This document shows positions 17,123-25,827 of a stretch of 64,000 nucleotides of DNA, one piece after another. The stretch's first letter is position 1. Each line of letters opens with the position of its first letter. Position numbers and translations under genes: made by a program. Origin of the DNA: Methylobacterium persicinum (GTDB lineage: Bacteria > Pseudomonadota > Alphaproteobacteria > Rhizobiales > Beijerinckiaceae); the NCBI RefSeq assembly GCF_022179525.1, contig NZ_BPQX01000007.1, positions 80,469 through 144,468 on the forward strand, written 5' to 3'. Under the pieces are notes generated by a model that made no database searches, was not told the DNA's origin, and saw only the letters and a list, made by a program, of their open reading frames with translations.

Positions 17123-18627
17123 TGGAGAGGCCCGTGATCAAGAAATCCATGATCATCCGCCAATTCCTGGCCATGACCCTGAACGCTCCCGCCGGCCGGC
17201 GGGCGCAGGGCGCGACGGCCCTGGTCCGGGCCTACCTGTACGGCGACCTCGACGCCGACGCCGCCTGGGAAGCCAAGACGGCGATCCTGAGCCTCCTCGA
17301 CGATCCCGCCCCCAAGGTGCGGCGGGCCCTGGCAGAGGCCTGCGCCGACTCCGCCCGCAGCCCGCGACCGGTGGTGGTCGCCCTGTCCTGCGACGTGTTC
17401 GAGGTGGCGGCGCCGATCCTCGCCCGCTCGCCCGTCCTGACCGAGGCCGATCTCGTGGAGGCCGCCGCCCTCGGCGAAGAGGGCGCCCGCCTGGTCATCG
17501 CCCGGCGCCATCACCTGACCCCCGCCGTGTCCGGGGCCCTGATCGAGATCGCCGACCTCGAGACCCTCGTCGCCCTGGCCGGCAACCCCACCGCCCGGAT
17601 CACCGGCGGGCGGATCCTGCGGATGGTCGAGCGGTTCGGCCACGAGGCGGATCTGCGCGAGGCACTGCTCACCCGGCACGACCTGCCGCCGGAGGGGCGC
17701 CACGCCATCGCCGTCGCCCTCGCCCGGAGCCTCACGACCTTCGCGACCCGGCGCGGCTGGCTCGGCGAGGCGCGCAGCGAGCGCATGAACCGCGAGGTGT
17801 CGGAACGCTCCGCCCTCGACCTCAGCGCCGAAGCCGGGGCGGCGGCCACCGGCCGCCTCGTCACCTACCTGCGCGCCACGCACCAACTCAATGCCGGGTT
17901 GATCCTGCGGGCGATTCTGTCCGGGCGGATCGAGTTCGCGTGCAGCGCCCTCGCCGACCTGTCGGGCCTCGACCACGCGAGCGTCGCCCGGGCCATGCGC
18001 GACCCCCGGGGCATCGCCGACCTGCACGAGCGGGCCGGCCTGCCCGCGGCGCTGCTGCCGGCCATGGACGCGGTCCTCGCCGCGTGGCGGGAGACCGCCA
18101 AGCTGCCGGTGGCCCCCGGTCAGGGCGCTGGTCTGTCCCGGCGGATGATCGAGCGGGCGATCACCGCCTGCGAAGGGTGGGAGAGCCACGAGATCCGCGC
18201 CGTCGTCGCCCTCCTCACGCGGTTCGAGGCCGAGGCCGCCCGCGACGAGGCCCGGGAGACCACCCGCGCCATCCTCGCCGAGGCGGCGGCCCGGGAGGCG
18301 GCGGAACGCCAGCGGCTCGCCGCCGACGCCGCGTGGCGGGAGGCGCTGGAGGCCCATCGCCGGAACGAGGCTGCGCCGGACGCTGCCGCCCCGGCGGCCG
18401 AGACGCCGGATGCCGGGACCGGCCGCACCGATCCGGTCGGGGCGATCCTCGACGCGCTTCCGGAGCAGATCCTCGAATGGTTCCGGGCGGAGCGGGGGCA
18501 GGGTCCGGCGGAGGTGGTGCCGGACGCGGTCCTCGACGACCTCGACGCCGCGCTCATCGCCGAATACCGGGCCAGCCGGATCACCCCCACGGGGGATCGC
18601 AGGCACCGCATCGCCATCGCCGCCTGA
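17122..18627 (+). CDS. DUF2336 family protein
   Basis: A cytoplasmic, helix-rich protein of about 501 residues with HEAT-like repetitive character. Segments such as AILSLLDDPAPKVRRALAEA and RPVVVALSCDVFEVAAPILA are typical of DUF2336 in alphaproteobacteria. A coiled-coil stretch rich in Glu/Ala/Arg follows at about 375-425. The function is unknown. The ATG at 17122 shares its A with the stop of the transglycosylase gene; a GTG lies one codon earlier. Confidence 0.82.
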   Translation: MERPVIKKSMIIRQFLAMTLNAPAGRRAQGATALVRAYLYGDLDADAAWEAKTAILSLLDDPAPKVRRALAEACADSARSPRPVVVALSCDVFEVAAPILARSPVLTEADLVEAAALGEEGARLVIARRHHLTPAVSGALIEIADLETLVALAGNPTARITGGRILRMVERFGHEADLREALLTRHDLPPEGRHAIAVALARSLTTFATRRGWLGEARSERMNREVSERSALDLSAEAGAAATGRLVTYLRATHQLNAGLILRAILSGRIEFACSALADLSGLDHASVARAMRDPRGIADLHERAGLPAALLPAMDAVLAAWRETAKLPVAPGQGAGLSRRMIERAITACEGWESHEIRAVVALLTRFEAEAARDEARETTRAILAEAAAREAAERQRLAADAAWREALEAHRRNEAAPDAAAPAAETPDAGTGRTDPVGAILDALPEQILEWFRAERGQGPAEVVPDAVLDDLDAALIAEYRASRITPTGDRRHRIAIAA

Positions 18628-18803
18628 CCCCGGCGCCGGGGTTGGCCGGGAAGACTACTGACAGCAATCGATGCAACGGCTAAGCTATCACTCGCGAAAC
18701 GTTCAAGTACTCAATAGTGTTGCAACATTTAATGCTTCCGAGGCGGTGAACCGTTTTCGGCAGATCGGCGTTCTGAGCCATCATTACGATGTGGAGGAAC
18801 GCC
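18628..18803 (+). promoter_or_regulatory. AT-richer upstream region of the repeat protein gene
   Basis: This 176-base gap is clearly poorer in GC than its surroundings, especially about 18655-18745 (for example TTGCAACATTTAATGC). That suggests a promoter or regulatory region for the gene at 18804. I cannot assign a sigma factor. Confidence 0.35.
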
Positions 18804-20000
18804 GTGACCACTTTCTCGACAAGACTGTCCGTCGGCCTTGCCGCCCTGCTGCTCAGCACCTCCGTCTATGCCCAGGGCATGGGCGGCGAACGCGAGCCTG
18901 CCGGCGCCGGACAGGGGCGCCCCGAGGCGGGGATGAAGGCCGAAGGCGGTGCGAAGGCGGGCGGGATGTCCGGCTCGCAAACCCGGGCGGATCGCGATGC
19001 CGGCGGCCGGATGGGCCAGGATCGCAACGGCCAGGATCGCAACGGCCAGGATCGCATGGGCCAGCAGCGCATGGGCCAGGACCGGGCCGGGCGTGAGCGC
19101 GCCAAGGCGGATCGTTCGGCCGGCGGCGACCGCAACGCCCGGGACAACGACCGCATGGCGCGCAACGGCGCCGAGCGCATGGGTCGGGACCGCCACGATG
19201 GCGACCGGGCCGAGACCCGCGGCGAAGTCCACGGCGGACGCGGGCATCTCGATGGCCGGAGCGCCCGCTTCGAGGGCGGTTTCCGCCGCGAGGGACGCTT
19301 CGTGTTCATCGGCGGTCAGCGGGTCGTCTACGGCTCCCCCGAATACCGCCGGCTCATCGTGGCCGAACGCGGCCCACGGGTGCGCTACGTGACCATTCGC
19401 GGCGAGCGGGTCGTCTACGGGTCCCCGGAGTATCGCCGCCTCGTCAGCGTCCGCGAGAGCGGCCCGCGGGTGCGCTACGTGACCATCCGCGGCCAGCGGG
19501 TGCTCTACGGGTCCCCCGAGTACCGCCGCCTCGTCAGCATCCGTGAGACCGGTCCGAGCGAGCGCTGGGTGGTGATCCGCGGCCAGCGCGTTCGCTACGG
19601 CTCGGTCGAGTATCGCCGGCTCTCGGGTGGCGGTGTCGTGGGGGCGAGCTTCCGCGGCGAGACCCGCGCCAGCGCCGGCTTCCATGAGGGTCGCGACCAC
19701 GTGCGTGACGGCCTTCAGGCCCGGGGTGAGAATCGAGGCGACCTGAAGCGCGACGCCAAGAACGGCATGAAGAACGACATGAAGGGCAACATGCGCGACG
19801 ACGGTGCGCGCAACGCCGGGATGCGCGGCGACGCCGACCGGAGCAACATGCGCAACGTGTCGGATCGCAACGAGCGGCAGGGCGGCATGCAGACCGGCGG
19901 CGCCCGTGGTGGCGAAGGCGCCGAGATGAAAGGCGGCATGAAGGCTGGCGGCGGCATGCAGGGTGGCGGCCGCGGGGGCGCCGGCCAGCAGGGTCGGTAA
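18804..20000 (+). CDS. Secreted protein with Gly/Asp/Arg/Met repeats and four 30-residue tandem repeats
   Basis: A protein of about 398 residues with a signal peptide (LSVGLAALLLSTSVYAQG). Next comes a low-complexity zone with five GQDRN/M-type pentads (about 19015-19095). Then come four tandem units of about 30 residues (19296-19630) built on RYVTIRGQRVVYGSPEYRRL. The tail is rich in Met, Asp, Arg and Gly. GTG 18804 is preferred because GGAGGAA lies seven bases upstream; ATG 18789 overlaps that site. No known domain is recognised; RcnB-like or surface-adhesive roles are only guesses. Confidence 0.7.
   Translation: MTTFSTRLSVGLAALLLSTSVYAQGMGGEREPAGAGQGRPEAGMKAEGGAKAGGMSGSQTRADRDAGGRMGQDRNGQDRNGQDRMGQQRMGQDRAGRERAKADRSAGGDRNARDNDRMARNGAERMGRDRHDGDRAETRGEVHGGRGHLDGRSARFEGGFRREGRFVFIGGQRVVYGSPEYRRLIVAERGPRVRYVTIRGERVVYGSPEYRRLVSVRESGPRVRYVTIRGQRVLYGSPEYRRLVSIRETGPSERWVVIRGQRVRYGSVEYRRLSGGGVVGASFRGETRASAGFHEGRDHVRDGLQARGENRGDLKRDAKNGMKNDMKGNMRDDGARNAGMRGDADRSNMRNVSDRNERQGGMQTGGARGGEGAEMKGGMKAGGGMQGGGRGGAGQQGR
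19296..19630 (+). repeat. Four tandem 90-bp (30-residue) coding repeats
   Basis: Each unit reads [RYV/RFV]xIRGxRVxYGSPEYRRL followed by about ten variable residues (VSVRESGPRV in unit 2). Unit 1 is 29 residues, units 2 and 3 are 30, and unit 4 is cut after the core. The DNA is also similar between units, which implies expansion by duplication. Confidence 0.85.
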
Positions 20001-20014
20001 GTCTCAAGGCTCAG

Positions 20015-20044
20015 CGGGGTCGGGCCGGTGCCCGACCCCGTTTC
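20015..20044 (+). terminator. Strong hairpin terminator after the repeat protein gene
   Basis: An 11-bp perfect stem CGGGGTCGGGC / GCCCGACCCCG closes a CGGT tetraloop and is followed by TTTC. It sits 15 bases after the stop codon. Confidence 0.7.
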
Positions 20045-20093
20045 ATGTTTGGGACTGGCGCATTGTCGGGAAGCGTTGGATCGCGTCCTCTCC

Positions 20094-20183
20094 GTCTTTG
20101 CGAGCAGAGCGCAGCAATCCAGGGCTGCGGGACCTCTCAGGATGTGGCGGATCCCCGGGTTGCTTCGCTTCGCTCGCAATGAC
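20094..20183. repeat. Palindromic repeat family A, copy 3
   Basis: Arms GTCTTTGCGAGCAGAGCGCA and GCTTCGCTTCGCTCGCAATG AC frame a variable centre. With the hairpin at 20015 it fills most of the 309-base convergent gap between the repeat protein gene and speG; I see no gene here. Confidence 0.8.
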
Positions 20184-20309
20184 CGTGGAGGAGGTGATCC
20201 AAGGATAACAGAAAACAATCTAAACTGTTGTTTTCCGTATTTTCTGACGCCGAACCGGTGTCCACTTCGGCGGACAATGCTTGAGGCCCCGCGTCCCTCG
20301 TCGGCGCCG

Positions 20310-20876
20310 TTACGCCTTGAGCACGGGCTCGGCGATGTCGCCTCCGCCCCGGGCGGCGAGGTAGTCCGGCTGGAACAGGCACATCCGCACCGCGTCCCGG
20401 TAGCGGCCGTTCATGAAGAACTCGTCCTTCAGCACGCCTTCGGGCACGAACCCGCACTGTTCGTAGATCCGCACCGCCCGCCGGTTCTCCCGATCCACGT
20501 GCAGATACAGCTTGTGAATGTTGAGGACGCTGAACGCGTAATCCATCACGATCTTCGTCGAGCGCCACGCATAGCCCCGGCCCTGGTAGGACGGGTGGAT
20601 GGCGATCTGGAACTCGCAGCGGCGGTGGAGGTGGTTGATCTCCACCAGCTCGATCAGCCCCGCGGGCTCGCCGTCCGGGGCGGCGACGATGAAGCGCCGC
20701 TCGGTCTGGTTGTGAATATTGCGCTCGTAGAGCTGCTGAAGTTCGGCGAAGGACTCGTAGGCCTCCTCGAACCAGTAGCGCATGATGCTGTCGTTGTTGT
20801 TGAGCTGGTGGACGAAGCGCAGGTCTTCGCGCTCCAGGGGCCGCAGCTTCACATGCTCGGAGATCCTGAGGTTCAT
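20310..20876 (-). CDS. speG: GNAT N-acetyltransferase, spermidine N1-acetyltransferase type
   Basis: A 188-residue GCN5-family enzyme that transfers acetyl from acetyl-CoA to polyamines. The acetyl-CoA loop is in HPSYQGRGYA near residue 100. The C-terminal YEQCGFVPEG and LKDEFFMNGRYRD match SpeG. The N-terminal LRPLEREDLRFVHQLNNN is also characteristic. The ATG at 20876 overlaps the argE stop as ATGA, so the two are translationally coupled on the minus strand. Confidence 0.9.
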   Translation of the reverse strand: MNLRISEHVKLRPLEREDLRFVHQLNNNDSIMRYWFEEAYESFAELQQLYERNIHNQTERRFIVAAPDGEPAGLIELVEINHLHRRCEFQIAIHPSYQGRGYAWRSTKIVMDYAFSVLNIHKLYLHVDRENRRAVRIYEQCGFVPEGVLKDEFFMNGRYRDAVRMCLFQPDYLAARGGGDIAEPVLKA

Positions 20877-22042
20877 GCCGCACACTCCGCGATCAGGCGG
20901 CGGACAAACCGTTCTCCGTCCGCGAGGGCATCCAGGGTGATGAACTCGTCCGGCTGGTGGGCCTGGGCGATGTCGCCGGGCCCGCAGACGATGGTCGGGA
21001 TCCCCGCCTCTTGGAAGCGGCCCGCTTCGGTGGCGTAGGGCATCGCGACGGTCCGGTTGCGCCCGGCGAGCCGCAGGGCGAGGCGCTCGGCGTCCGAACC
21101 GGGCTCGGGGGCAAGGCCCGGGATGGCCACCTCTTCCAGGGTGTCGATGCGGCCGAACTCACCGTAGCGGTTGAGGCGCCGCGCGGTCACCTCGGCCACG
21201 GCGGCCCCGAAGAGGGCCGGAATTTCCCGGGGGTCGAGGTCCGGCAGGCCCCGGTATTCCCAGTGGAAGTGGCATTCCCGGGCGAGGATGTTGCGCGCCG
21301 TCCCGCCCTGGATGGTGCCGACATGGATCGTCGTGGCCGGCGGATCGAACCGGCCGGAGGCGTCGCCGCGCTCGATCATCATGTCGGCGATGCGGTTCAG
21401 GGCGGCGACGAGATCGCAGGCGGCGGAGACGGCGTTGGCGCCGAGTTCGGGCCGGGAGGAATGCGCCTCCCGCCCGTGGACGGTCGTCAGGCAGGTGACG
21501 ATGCTCTTATGGGCGTCCGCCACGTCGAGGCCGGTCGGCTCGCCGACGATGCAGGCGGAGGGGCGGGGCAGGTCCTCGCCGAACCGGGCGATCGCGTCCA
21601 TCGAGCCGAGACAGGTGGTCTCCTCGTCGTACGAAAGGAGCAGATGGATCGGCCGGGTGAGCCCGGCGGCGAGCATGTCGGGCACCAGGGCGAGGGCGGT
21701 GGCGCAGAAGCCCTTCATGTCGACGGCCCCGCGCCCGTAGGCCCGGCCGCCCTCGACGCGCAGGGTGAAGGGATCGGAGGTCCAGGGCTGGCCCGCCACG
21801 GGCACCACGTCGGTATGGCCGGATAGCACGACGCCCCCGTCCCGGGCCGGCCCGAGGGTCGCGAACACGGCGGCCTTCCGGCCGCTCGCATCGGGGAAGC
21901 GCCGGTAGGTCACGCCCCAGCCGTCGAGATAGGCGCAGACCGCATCGATCAGCGCGATGTTGGGCTTGTCGCTCTCGGTGTCGAACCCGACGAGGCGGGC
22001 GAGCATCTCGAGCGGGGACAACCGCTCGCCGTTCACAGGCAT
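20873..22042 (-). CDS. argE: Acetylornithine deacetylase
   Basis: Zn-dependent M20-family amidohydrolase (389 residues) that converts N-acetylornithine to ornithine in arginine synthesis. Metal and catalytic motifs: SGHTDVVPV (His and Asp), GRGAVDMKGF, LLSYDEETTCLG (catalytic Glu and metal Glu) and a C-terminal histidine region HQPDEFI. The start ATG 22042 follows GGAGGGATC. Ornithine feeds polyamine synthesis, which makes the overlap with speG sensible. Confidence 0.93.
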   Translation of the reverse strand: MPVNGERLSPLEMLARLVGFDTESDKPNIALIDAVCAYLDGWGVTYRRFPDASGRKAAVFATLGPARDGGVVLSGHTDVVPVAGQPWTSDPFTLRVEGGRAYGRGAVDMKGFCATALALVPDMLAAGLTRPIHLLLSYDEETTCLGSMDAIARFGEDLPRPSACIVGEPTGLDVADAHKSIVTCLTTVHGREAHSSRPELGANAVSAACDLVAALNRIADMMIERGDASGRFDPPATTIHVGTIQGGTARNILARECHFHWEYRGLPDLDPREIPALFGAAVAEVTARRLNRYGEFGRIDTLEEVAIPGLAPEPGSDAERLALRLAGRNRTVAMPYATEAGRFQEAGIPTIVCGPGDIAQAHQPDEFITLDALADGERFVRRLIAECAA

Positions 22043-22097
22043 GATCCCTCCGGGGCACGCCCGGCTCCCGCGCTTCCCGACGGTGGCGAGGCCGCCT

Positions 22098-22490
22098 TCA
22101 GTGAAGGCTGCGCCGCACGTGCGGGCTGTCGAGGGAGAAGGCGGGGATCTCGGCCTCGAAGCTCTCACCGGCCACGGTCGCCATCGTGTAGCTGCCGGCC
22201 ATGAGCCCGTCGGGAGTCGTGAGCGGGCAGCCGCTGGTGTAGCAGAAGGATTCGCCGGGCTCCAGAACCGGTTGCTTGCCGACGACGCCGATGCCCCGCA
22301 CCTCCTGGCAGGAGCCGCGGCCGTCGATGATGCGCCAGTGGCGCGACCGGAGCTGCACCTGCTCCTCGCCATTGTTCACGATCTCGACCGTGTAGGCGAA
22401 GAAGTAGCGGCTCTCGTTCGGCGAGGACTCCTCCTCGACGAAGCGCGGCTGCACCGTCACGCTGATTCCGCGCGTCTCGGCCTTGTACAT
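22098..22490 (-). CDS. apaG: ApaG domain protein
   Basis: A 130-residue fibronectin-III-like protein. Typical segments are [42 protein letters not shown], and the [19 protein letters not shown] core. It is linked genetically to Co2+/Mg2+ resistance and diadenosine tetraphosphate levels; the biochemical role is unclear. It lies 55 bases upstream of argE and reads the same way, and is divergent from dcd. Confidence 0.94.
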   Translation of the reverse strand: MYKAETRGISVTVQPRFVEEESSPNESRYFFAYTVEIVNNGEEQVQLRSRHWRIIDGRGSCQEVRGIGVVGKQPVLEPGESFCYTSGCPLTTPDGLMAGSYTMATVAGESFEAEIPAFSLDSPHVRRSLH

Positions 22491-22717
22491 TGCCCCTAAT
22501 GGCCCCCGAAGACTGTGCGATTCGACGGGCTCGGCCTCGGCCGCACCGCATTGCAAGGTGGTAGTTCCCAGGGGAATCGCCGTCAATTGCGGCGGATTAC
22601 GTCGCACCGTAGCATGAGGTCCGGCCGCCCCGGGAAGCTGTGCCATTAAACCGGTCTTAGGTGCCGGTGGCGGACAAGGGATCGCGCGGATCTCCACCGC
22701 GTGGCGGGAGCGCGGTG

Positions 22718-23824
22718 ATGCGGGCCGAGACGACGGTGAAGGCGGGGGCACGGGACGGGATCCTGCCGGCGCAGGCGATCGCCACCCTGGCCCAGGCCGG
22801 AGGCATCTGCCCCGCCACGCCCTTCGCGGCGGACCAGATCCAGCCCGCGAGCCTCGACCTCCGCCTCGGCGCCCGGGCCTACCGGGTTCGCACCAGCTTC
22901 CTGCCCGGCGCCTCCCGGACGGTCGATGCCTGCGTCGACCACCTGTCCTTCCATGCCATCGACCTCCGGCCGGGTGCTGTGCTGGAAACGGGCTGCGTCT
23001 ACATCGCGGAATTGCAGGAGACCCTTGCGCTGCCCGCGGACCTCGCGGCCAGCGCCAACCCGAAAAGCTCCACCGGCCGCATCGACGTGTTCACCCGGGT
23101 CATCACCGACCGGGCCGAGGCGTTCGATCAGGTCGAGGCCGGTTACGCCGGCCCGCTCTATGCGGAAATCTCACCGCGGACCTTCCCCGTCCTGGTGCGG
23201 ACGGGTTCGCGCCTGTCGCAGATCCGCTTCCGCCGGGGCCAGCCGCGGCTCGGCGAAGCGGAGCTGGCCGCCCTGCATGCCCGCACCCCCCTGGTGAACG
23301 TGGCCGCGCCCTCGCTCCTGGGCGGGGTGGCGGTCTCCGTCGATCTCTCGGGCTTCGACGGGCTGATCGGCTACCGGGCCAAGCGCCATACCGGCCTCGT
23401 GGACGTCGATGCGCCCGGCCGCCACGCCGTCGATGCCTTCTGGGAGCGCCTCCCCTCCGACGGCAGCGCCAGCCTGATCCTCGATCCCGGCCAGTTCTAC
23501 ATCCTCGCCTCGAAGGAGGCGGTTCAGGTGCCTCCGGACCACGCCGCCGAGATGGTGCCCTTCGATCCCCTGGTGGGGGAGTTCCGGGTGCATTACGCGG
23601 GCTTCTTCGACCCCGGCTTCGGCCACGCCGCGGCGGGGGGGACCGGCGCCCGTGCGGTGCTGGAGGTGCGCTCCCGGGACGTGCCGTTCCTGCTGGAGGA
23701 CGGCCAGATCGTCGGTCGCCTCGTGTACGAGCGCCTGAGCGAAGAGCCGTCGACCCTCTACGGCGCCGGGGCCGGCTCGAACTATCAGGCTCAGGGCCTG
23801 AAGTTGTCCAAGCACTTCGTCTGA
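22718..23824 (+). CDS. dcd: dCTP deaminase, long alphaproteobacterial type
   Basis: Deaminates dCTP to dUTP for thymidylate supply. At 368 residues it is about twice the length of E. coli Dcd and looks like two dUTPase-fold halves in tandem. Family motifs: [18 protein letters not shown] near residue 40, [19 protein letters not shown] near 110, and [16 protein letters not shown] near 145. The second half includes [21 protein letters not shown] 22718 has GGAG eight bases upstream. Confidence 0.9.
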   Translation: MRAETTVKAGARDGILPAQAIATLAQAGGICPATPFAADQIQPASLDLRLGARAYRVRTSFLPGASRTVDACVDHLSFHAIDLRPGAVLETGCVYIAELQETLALPADLAASANPKSSTGRIDVFTRVITDRAEAFDQVEAGYAGPLYAEISPRTFPVLVRTGSRLSQIRFRRGQPRLGEAELAALHARTPLVNVAAPSLLGGVAVSVDLSGFDGLIGYRAKRHTGLVDVDAPGRHAVDAFWERLPSDGSASLILDPGQFYILASKEAVQVPPDHAAEMVPFDPLVGEFRVHYAGFFDPGFGHAAAGGTGARAVLEVRSRDVPFLLEDGQIVGRLVYERLSEEPSTLYGAGAGSNYQAQGLKLSKHFV

Positions 23825-23852
23825 CGGGAGCGAGTCCGGCTTCGGTTTCAAC

Positions 23853-23880
23853 GGGATTGCTTGGCTTCGCTCGCAACGAC
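23853..23880. repeat. Half copy of palindromic repeat family A (right arm)
   Basis: GGGATTGCTTGGCTTCGC followed by TCGCAACGAC is a right arm without its partner. It lies in the 71-base convergent gap between dcd and the HD-GYP gene. Confidence 0.6.
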
Positions 23881-23895
23881 GGCAGCGGATGCCGA

Positions 23896-24966
23896 CTAAG
23901 CCTGCGCGACGGCCTGCTCGAAGGAGCGGACGAGGGCCATGTCCAGTTTGCTTTCCATGCTGCGCAGGACGCGGAACGCCTCCGGGAGCGGCATCGGGGC
24001 CCGGTAAGGGCGGCGCTCGGCCAGCGCCGCGTAGATATCGCAGACAGTGATCATGCGGACGATGTCGGGGATCGCGTCGCCGGACAAGCGGTCCGGGTAG
24101 CCGGTCCCGTCGAGCATCTCGTGGTGGTGCCGGACCACGGCCAGGATCGAATCGTCGAAGCCGCCGGCCTCGATCAGGATCGCGTGGCCGAGGGCCGCGT
24201 GGGTCCGCATCACGGCCTTCTCGGCCGGGTCGAGGGGCCCGGCCTTGTTGAGGATCTCCAGGGGAATGCGGGCCTTGCCAACGTCGTGGACCAGGGCGGC
24301 CCGGACGAGGTGCTCCCGGTCCCTCAGGCTGAAGCCGAGGCCGATGGCGAAGGTCGCCGCCAAGCCTGCGACGAGCAGGCAGTGCTGGTAGGTGGCGTCG
24401 TCGTAGGCGCGCACGGTATCGAGCCACGCCCCCAGCCCTGCCTCGCCGACGGCGCCGAGGATCGGGTCGAGGCCGTGATCCACCAGCATCGGATCGACGG
24501 TGCCCGTGAGCCTCGCCGCATCGAGGAGCCCGGCAAGCACCGCCCCGGCCTTGTCGGCGGCCTGGGCGATCCCCGTCCCCCCGGTACCCCTGGGCGGGCG
24601 GATCGTCGGCGTGGTGGGGTTGGTGAGGCGGATCCGCATGGCCTGCGCCACCGCCCCAGCCTCCGCATCGGGGGGCAGGCACAGGTCCGCACCGAGGCTG
24701 CGAGCGGTGGCGAGGCTGCGCTCGCCCATGTCCCGCATCAGGAACAGCCGCGGCAGGCGCGGGACCTCCGCGATCAGGGCGCGCAGGCCACGCAGGAGCG
24801 TGGGGTGGAGCAGGTTGAGATCGGCCACGAACCCGATGCAATCCCCCGCCGGCACCACCACGGCCGCATCCCGCAGGTGGCAGGGGGCGACGGCGCCGAG
24901 CGCCTGCACGAGGTCCTGGCGCTGCTCCGGGCGGTCGGTGAACAGGACGAGCGTGCCCGGCTGCAT
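23896..24966 (-). CDS. HD-GYP domain protein, probable cyclic di-GMP phosphodiesterase
   Basis: A protein of about 356 residues. The N-terminal 110 residues resemble a degenerate receiver domain. The C-terminal half is a full HD-GYP domain: HDVGKARIPLEILNKAG near residue 224, a metal-ligand HAALGHAIL helix, HHHEMLDGTGYP near 279, and DIYAALAERRPY. All catalytic signature residues appear intact, so hydrolysis of cyclic di-GMP to pGpG or GMP is likely. ATG 24966 (MQPGTLVLF) is chosen; a GTG at 25038 is the longer option. Confidence 0.85.
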   Translation of the reverse strand: MQPGTLVLFTDRPEQRQDLVQALGAVAPCHLRDAAVVVPAGDCIGFVADLNLLHPTLLRGLRALIAEVPRLPRLFLMRDMGERSLATARSLGADLCLPPDAEAGAVAQAMRIRLTNPTTPTIRPPRGTGGTGIAQAADKAGAVLAGLLDAARLTGTVDPMLVDHGLDPILGAVGEAGLGAWLDTVRAYDDATYQHCLLVAGLAATFAIGLGFSLRDREHLVRAALVHDVGKARIPLEILNKAGPLDPAEKAVMRTHAALGHAILIEAGGFDDSILAVVRHHHEMLDGTGYPDRLSGDAIPDIVRMITVCDIYAALAERRPYRAPMPLPEAFRVLRSMESKLDMALVRSFEQAVAQA

Positions 24967-25094
24967 CGGTCTCTTCGGGGTCGGCCTGACGACGGACGCA
25001 CGCAGCCGACGGCCGGGCCTGCCTCGCGGAGTGGTCACGCTACCAGCCCGAGCTTGACGGAGTGTAACGGCAGGGGATCAGGGGGATGCGTCGG

Positions 25095-25820
25095 CTACCC
25101 CGCCGCCGCCTCGTCCAGCAGCCAAGCGACCTGCGGTCCCTTTACCCGGCCGGCGGGGAGATCCTCACCGGCGGCGAGGCGGGCGAGCGGGGCGCGCTTG
25201 CCCTCGCCGGTGACGAGGAACAACACGTGCCGGGCCGAAGTCAGGGCTGGCACGGTCAGGCTGATCCGCGGCACGAAGGGGGCGAGGCCCGCCTCCGGCA
25301 CCGGGGCGACGAGGGCGCCGGTCTCCTGAGCGGCGGGCTTGCCGGGGAACAGGGAGGCGGTGTGGCCATCCTCCCCGAGGCCGAGCAGCACGAGGTCGAA
25401 GAGCGGCCGGGCCGGATCGAGGCTATCGGCGTCGTAGAAGTCGAGGAGGGTGCGCGCGTAGGCCCGCGCGCCGGCCTCAGCGCCCTCGTCCGAGGGGATG
25501 AAGTGCAGATGGGTCGGCGGAATCGCGCTGCCGTGGCCGAACGCCTCGCGGACCATGCGGACGTTGCTGCGCTCGTCGTCCCACGGCACAGCCCGGTCGT
25601 CACCGAAGAACCAGTGTATCTTCGGCCAGGGCACCCGCGCGGCGTAGTCGGGGCCGGCGAGGAGGGCATAGAGGCGCTTGGGCGTTGAGCCGCCGGAGAG
25701 GCAGACCGCCATCCGCTCACCGTCCGCCTCGCCGCAGGCGGCGATCAGCCGTTCGGCCGCCTCCCGGGCTACCGCCTCGGCATCGGGGAGGACGTGCGTT
25801 CCGGGCGGCAGACTCACCAT
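25095..25820 (-). CDS. pgl: 6-phosphogluconolactonase
   Basis: Hydrolyses 6-phosphogluconolactone in the oxidative pentose phosphate pathway. The 241-residue protein has SGGSTPKRLYALL near residue 42, FFGDDRAVPWDDERSN near 75, and GLGEDGHTASLFPG near 145, all typical of the DevB type. The ATG 25820 has GAGGAC upstream. It begins seven bases after the gnd stop, so gnd and pgl form one transcription unit. Confidence 0.93.
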   Translation of the reverse strand: MVSLPPGTHVLPDAEAVAREAAERLIAACGEADGERMAVCLSGGSTPKRLYALLAGPDYAARVPWPKIHWFFGDDRAVPWDDERSNVRMVREAFGHGSAIPPTHLHFIPSDEGAEAGARAYARTLLDFYDADSLDPARPLFDLVLLGLGEDGHTASLFPGKPAAQETGALVAPVPEAGLAPFVPRISLTVPALTSARHVLFLVTGEGKRAPLARLAAGEDLPAGRVKGPQVAWLLDEAAAG

Positions 25821-25827
25821 GCTGTCC

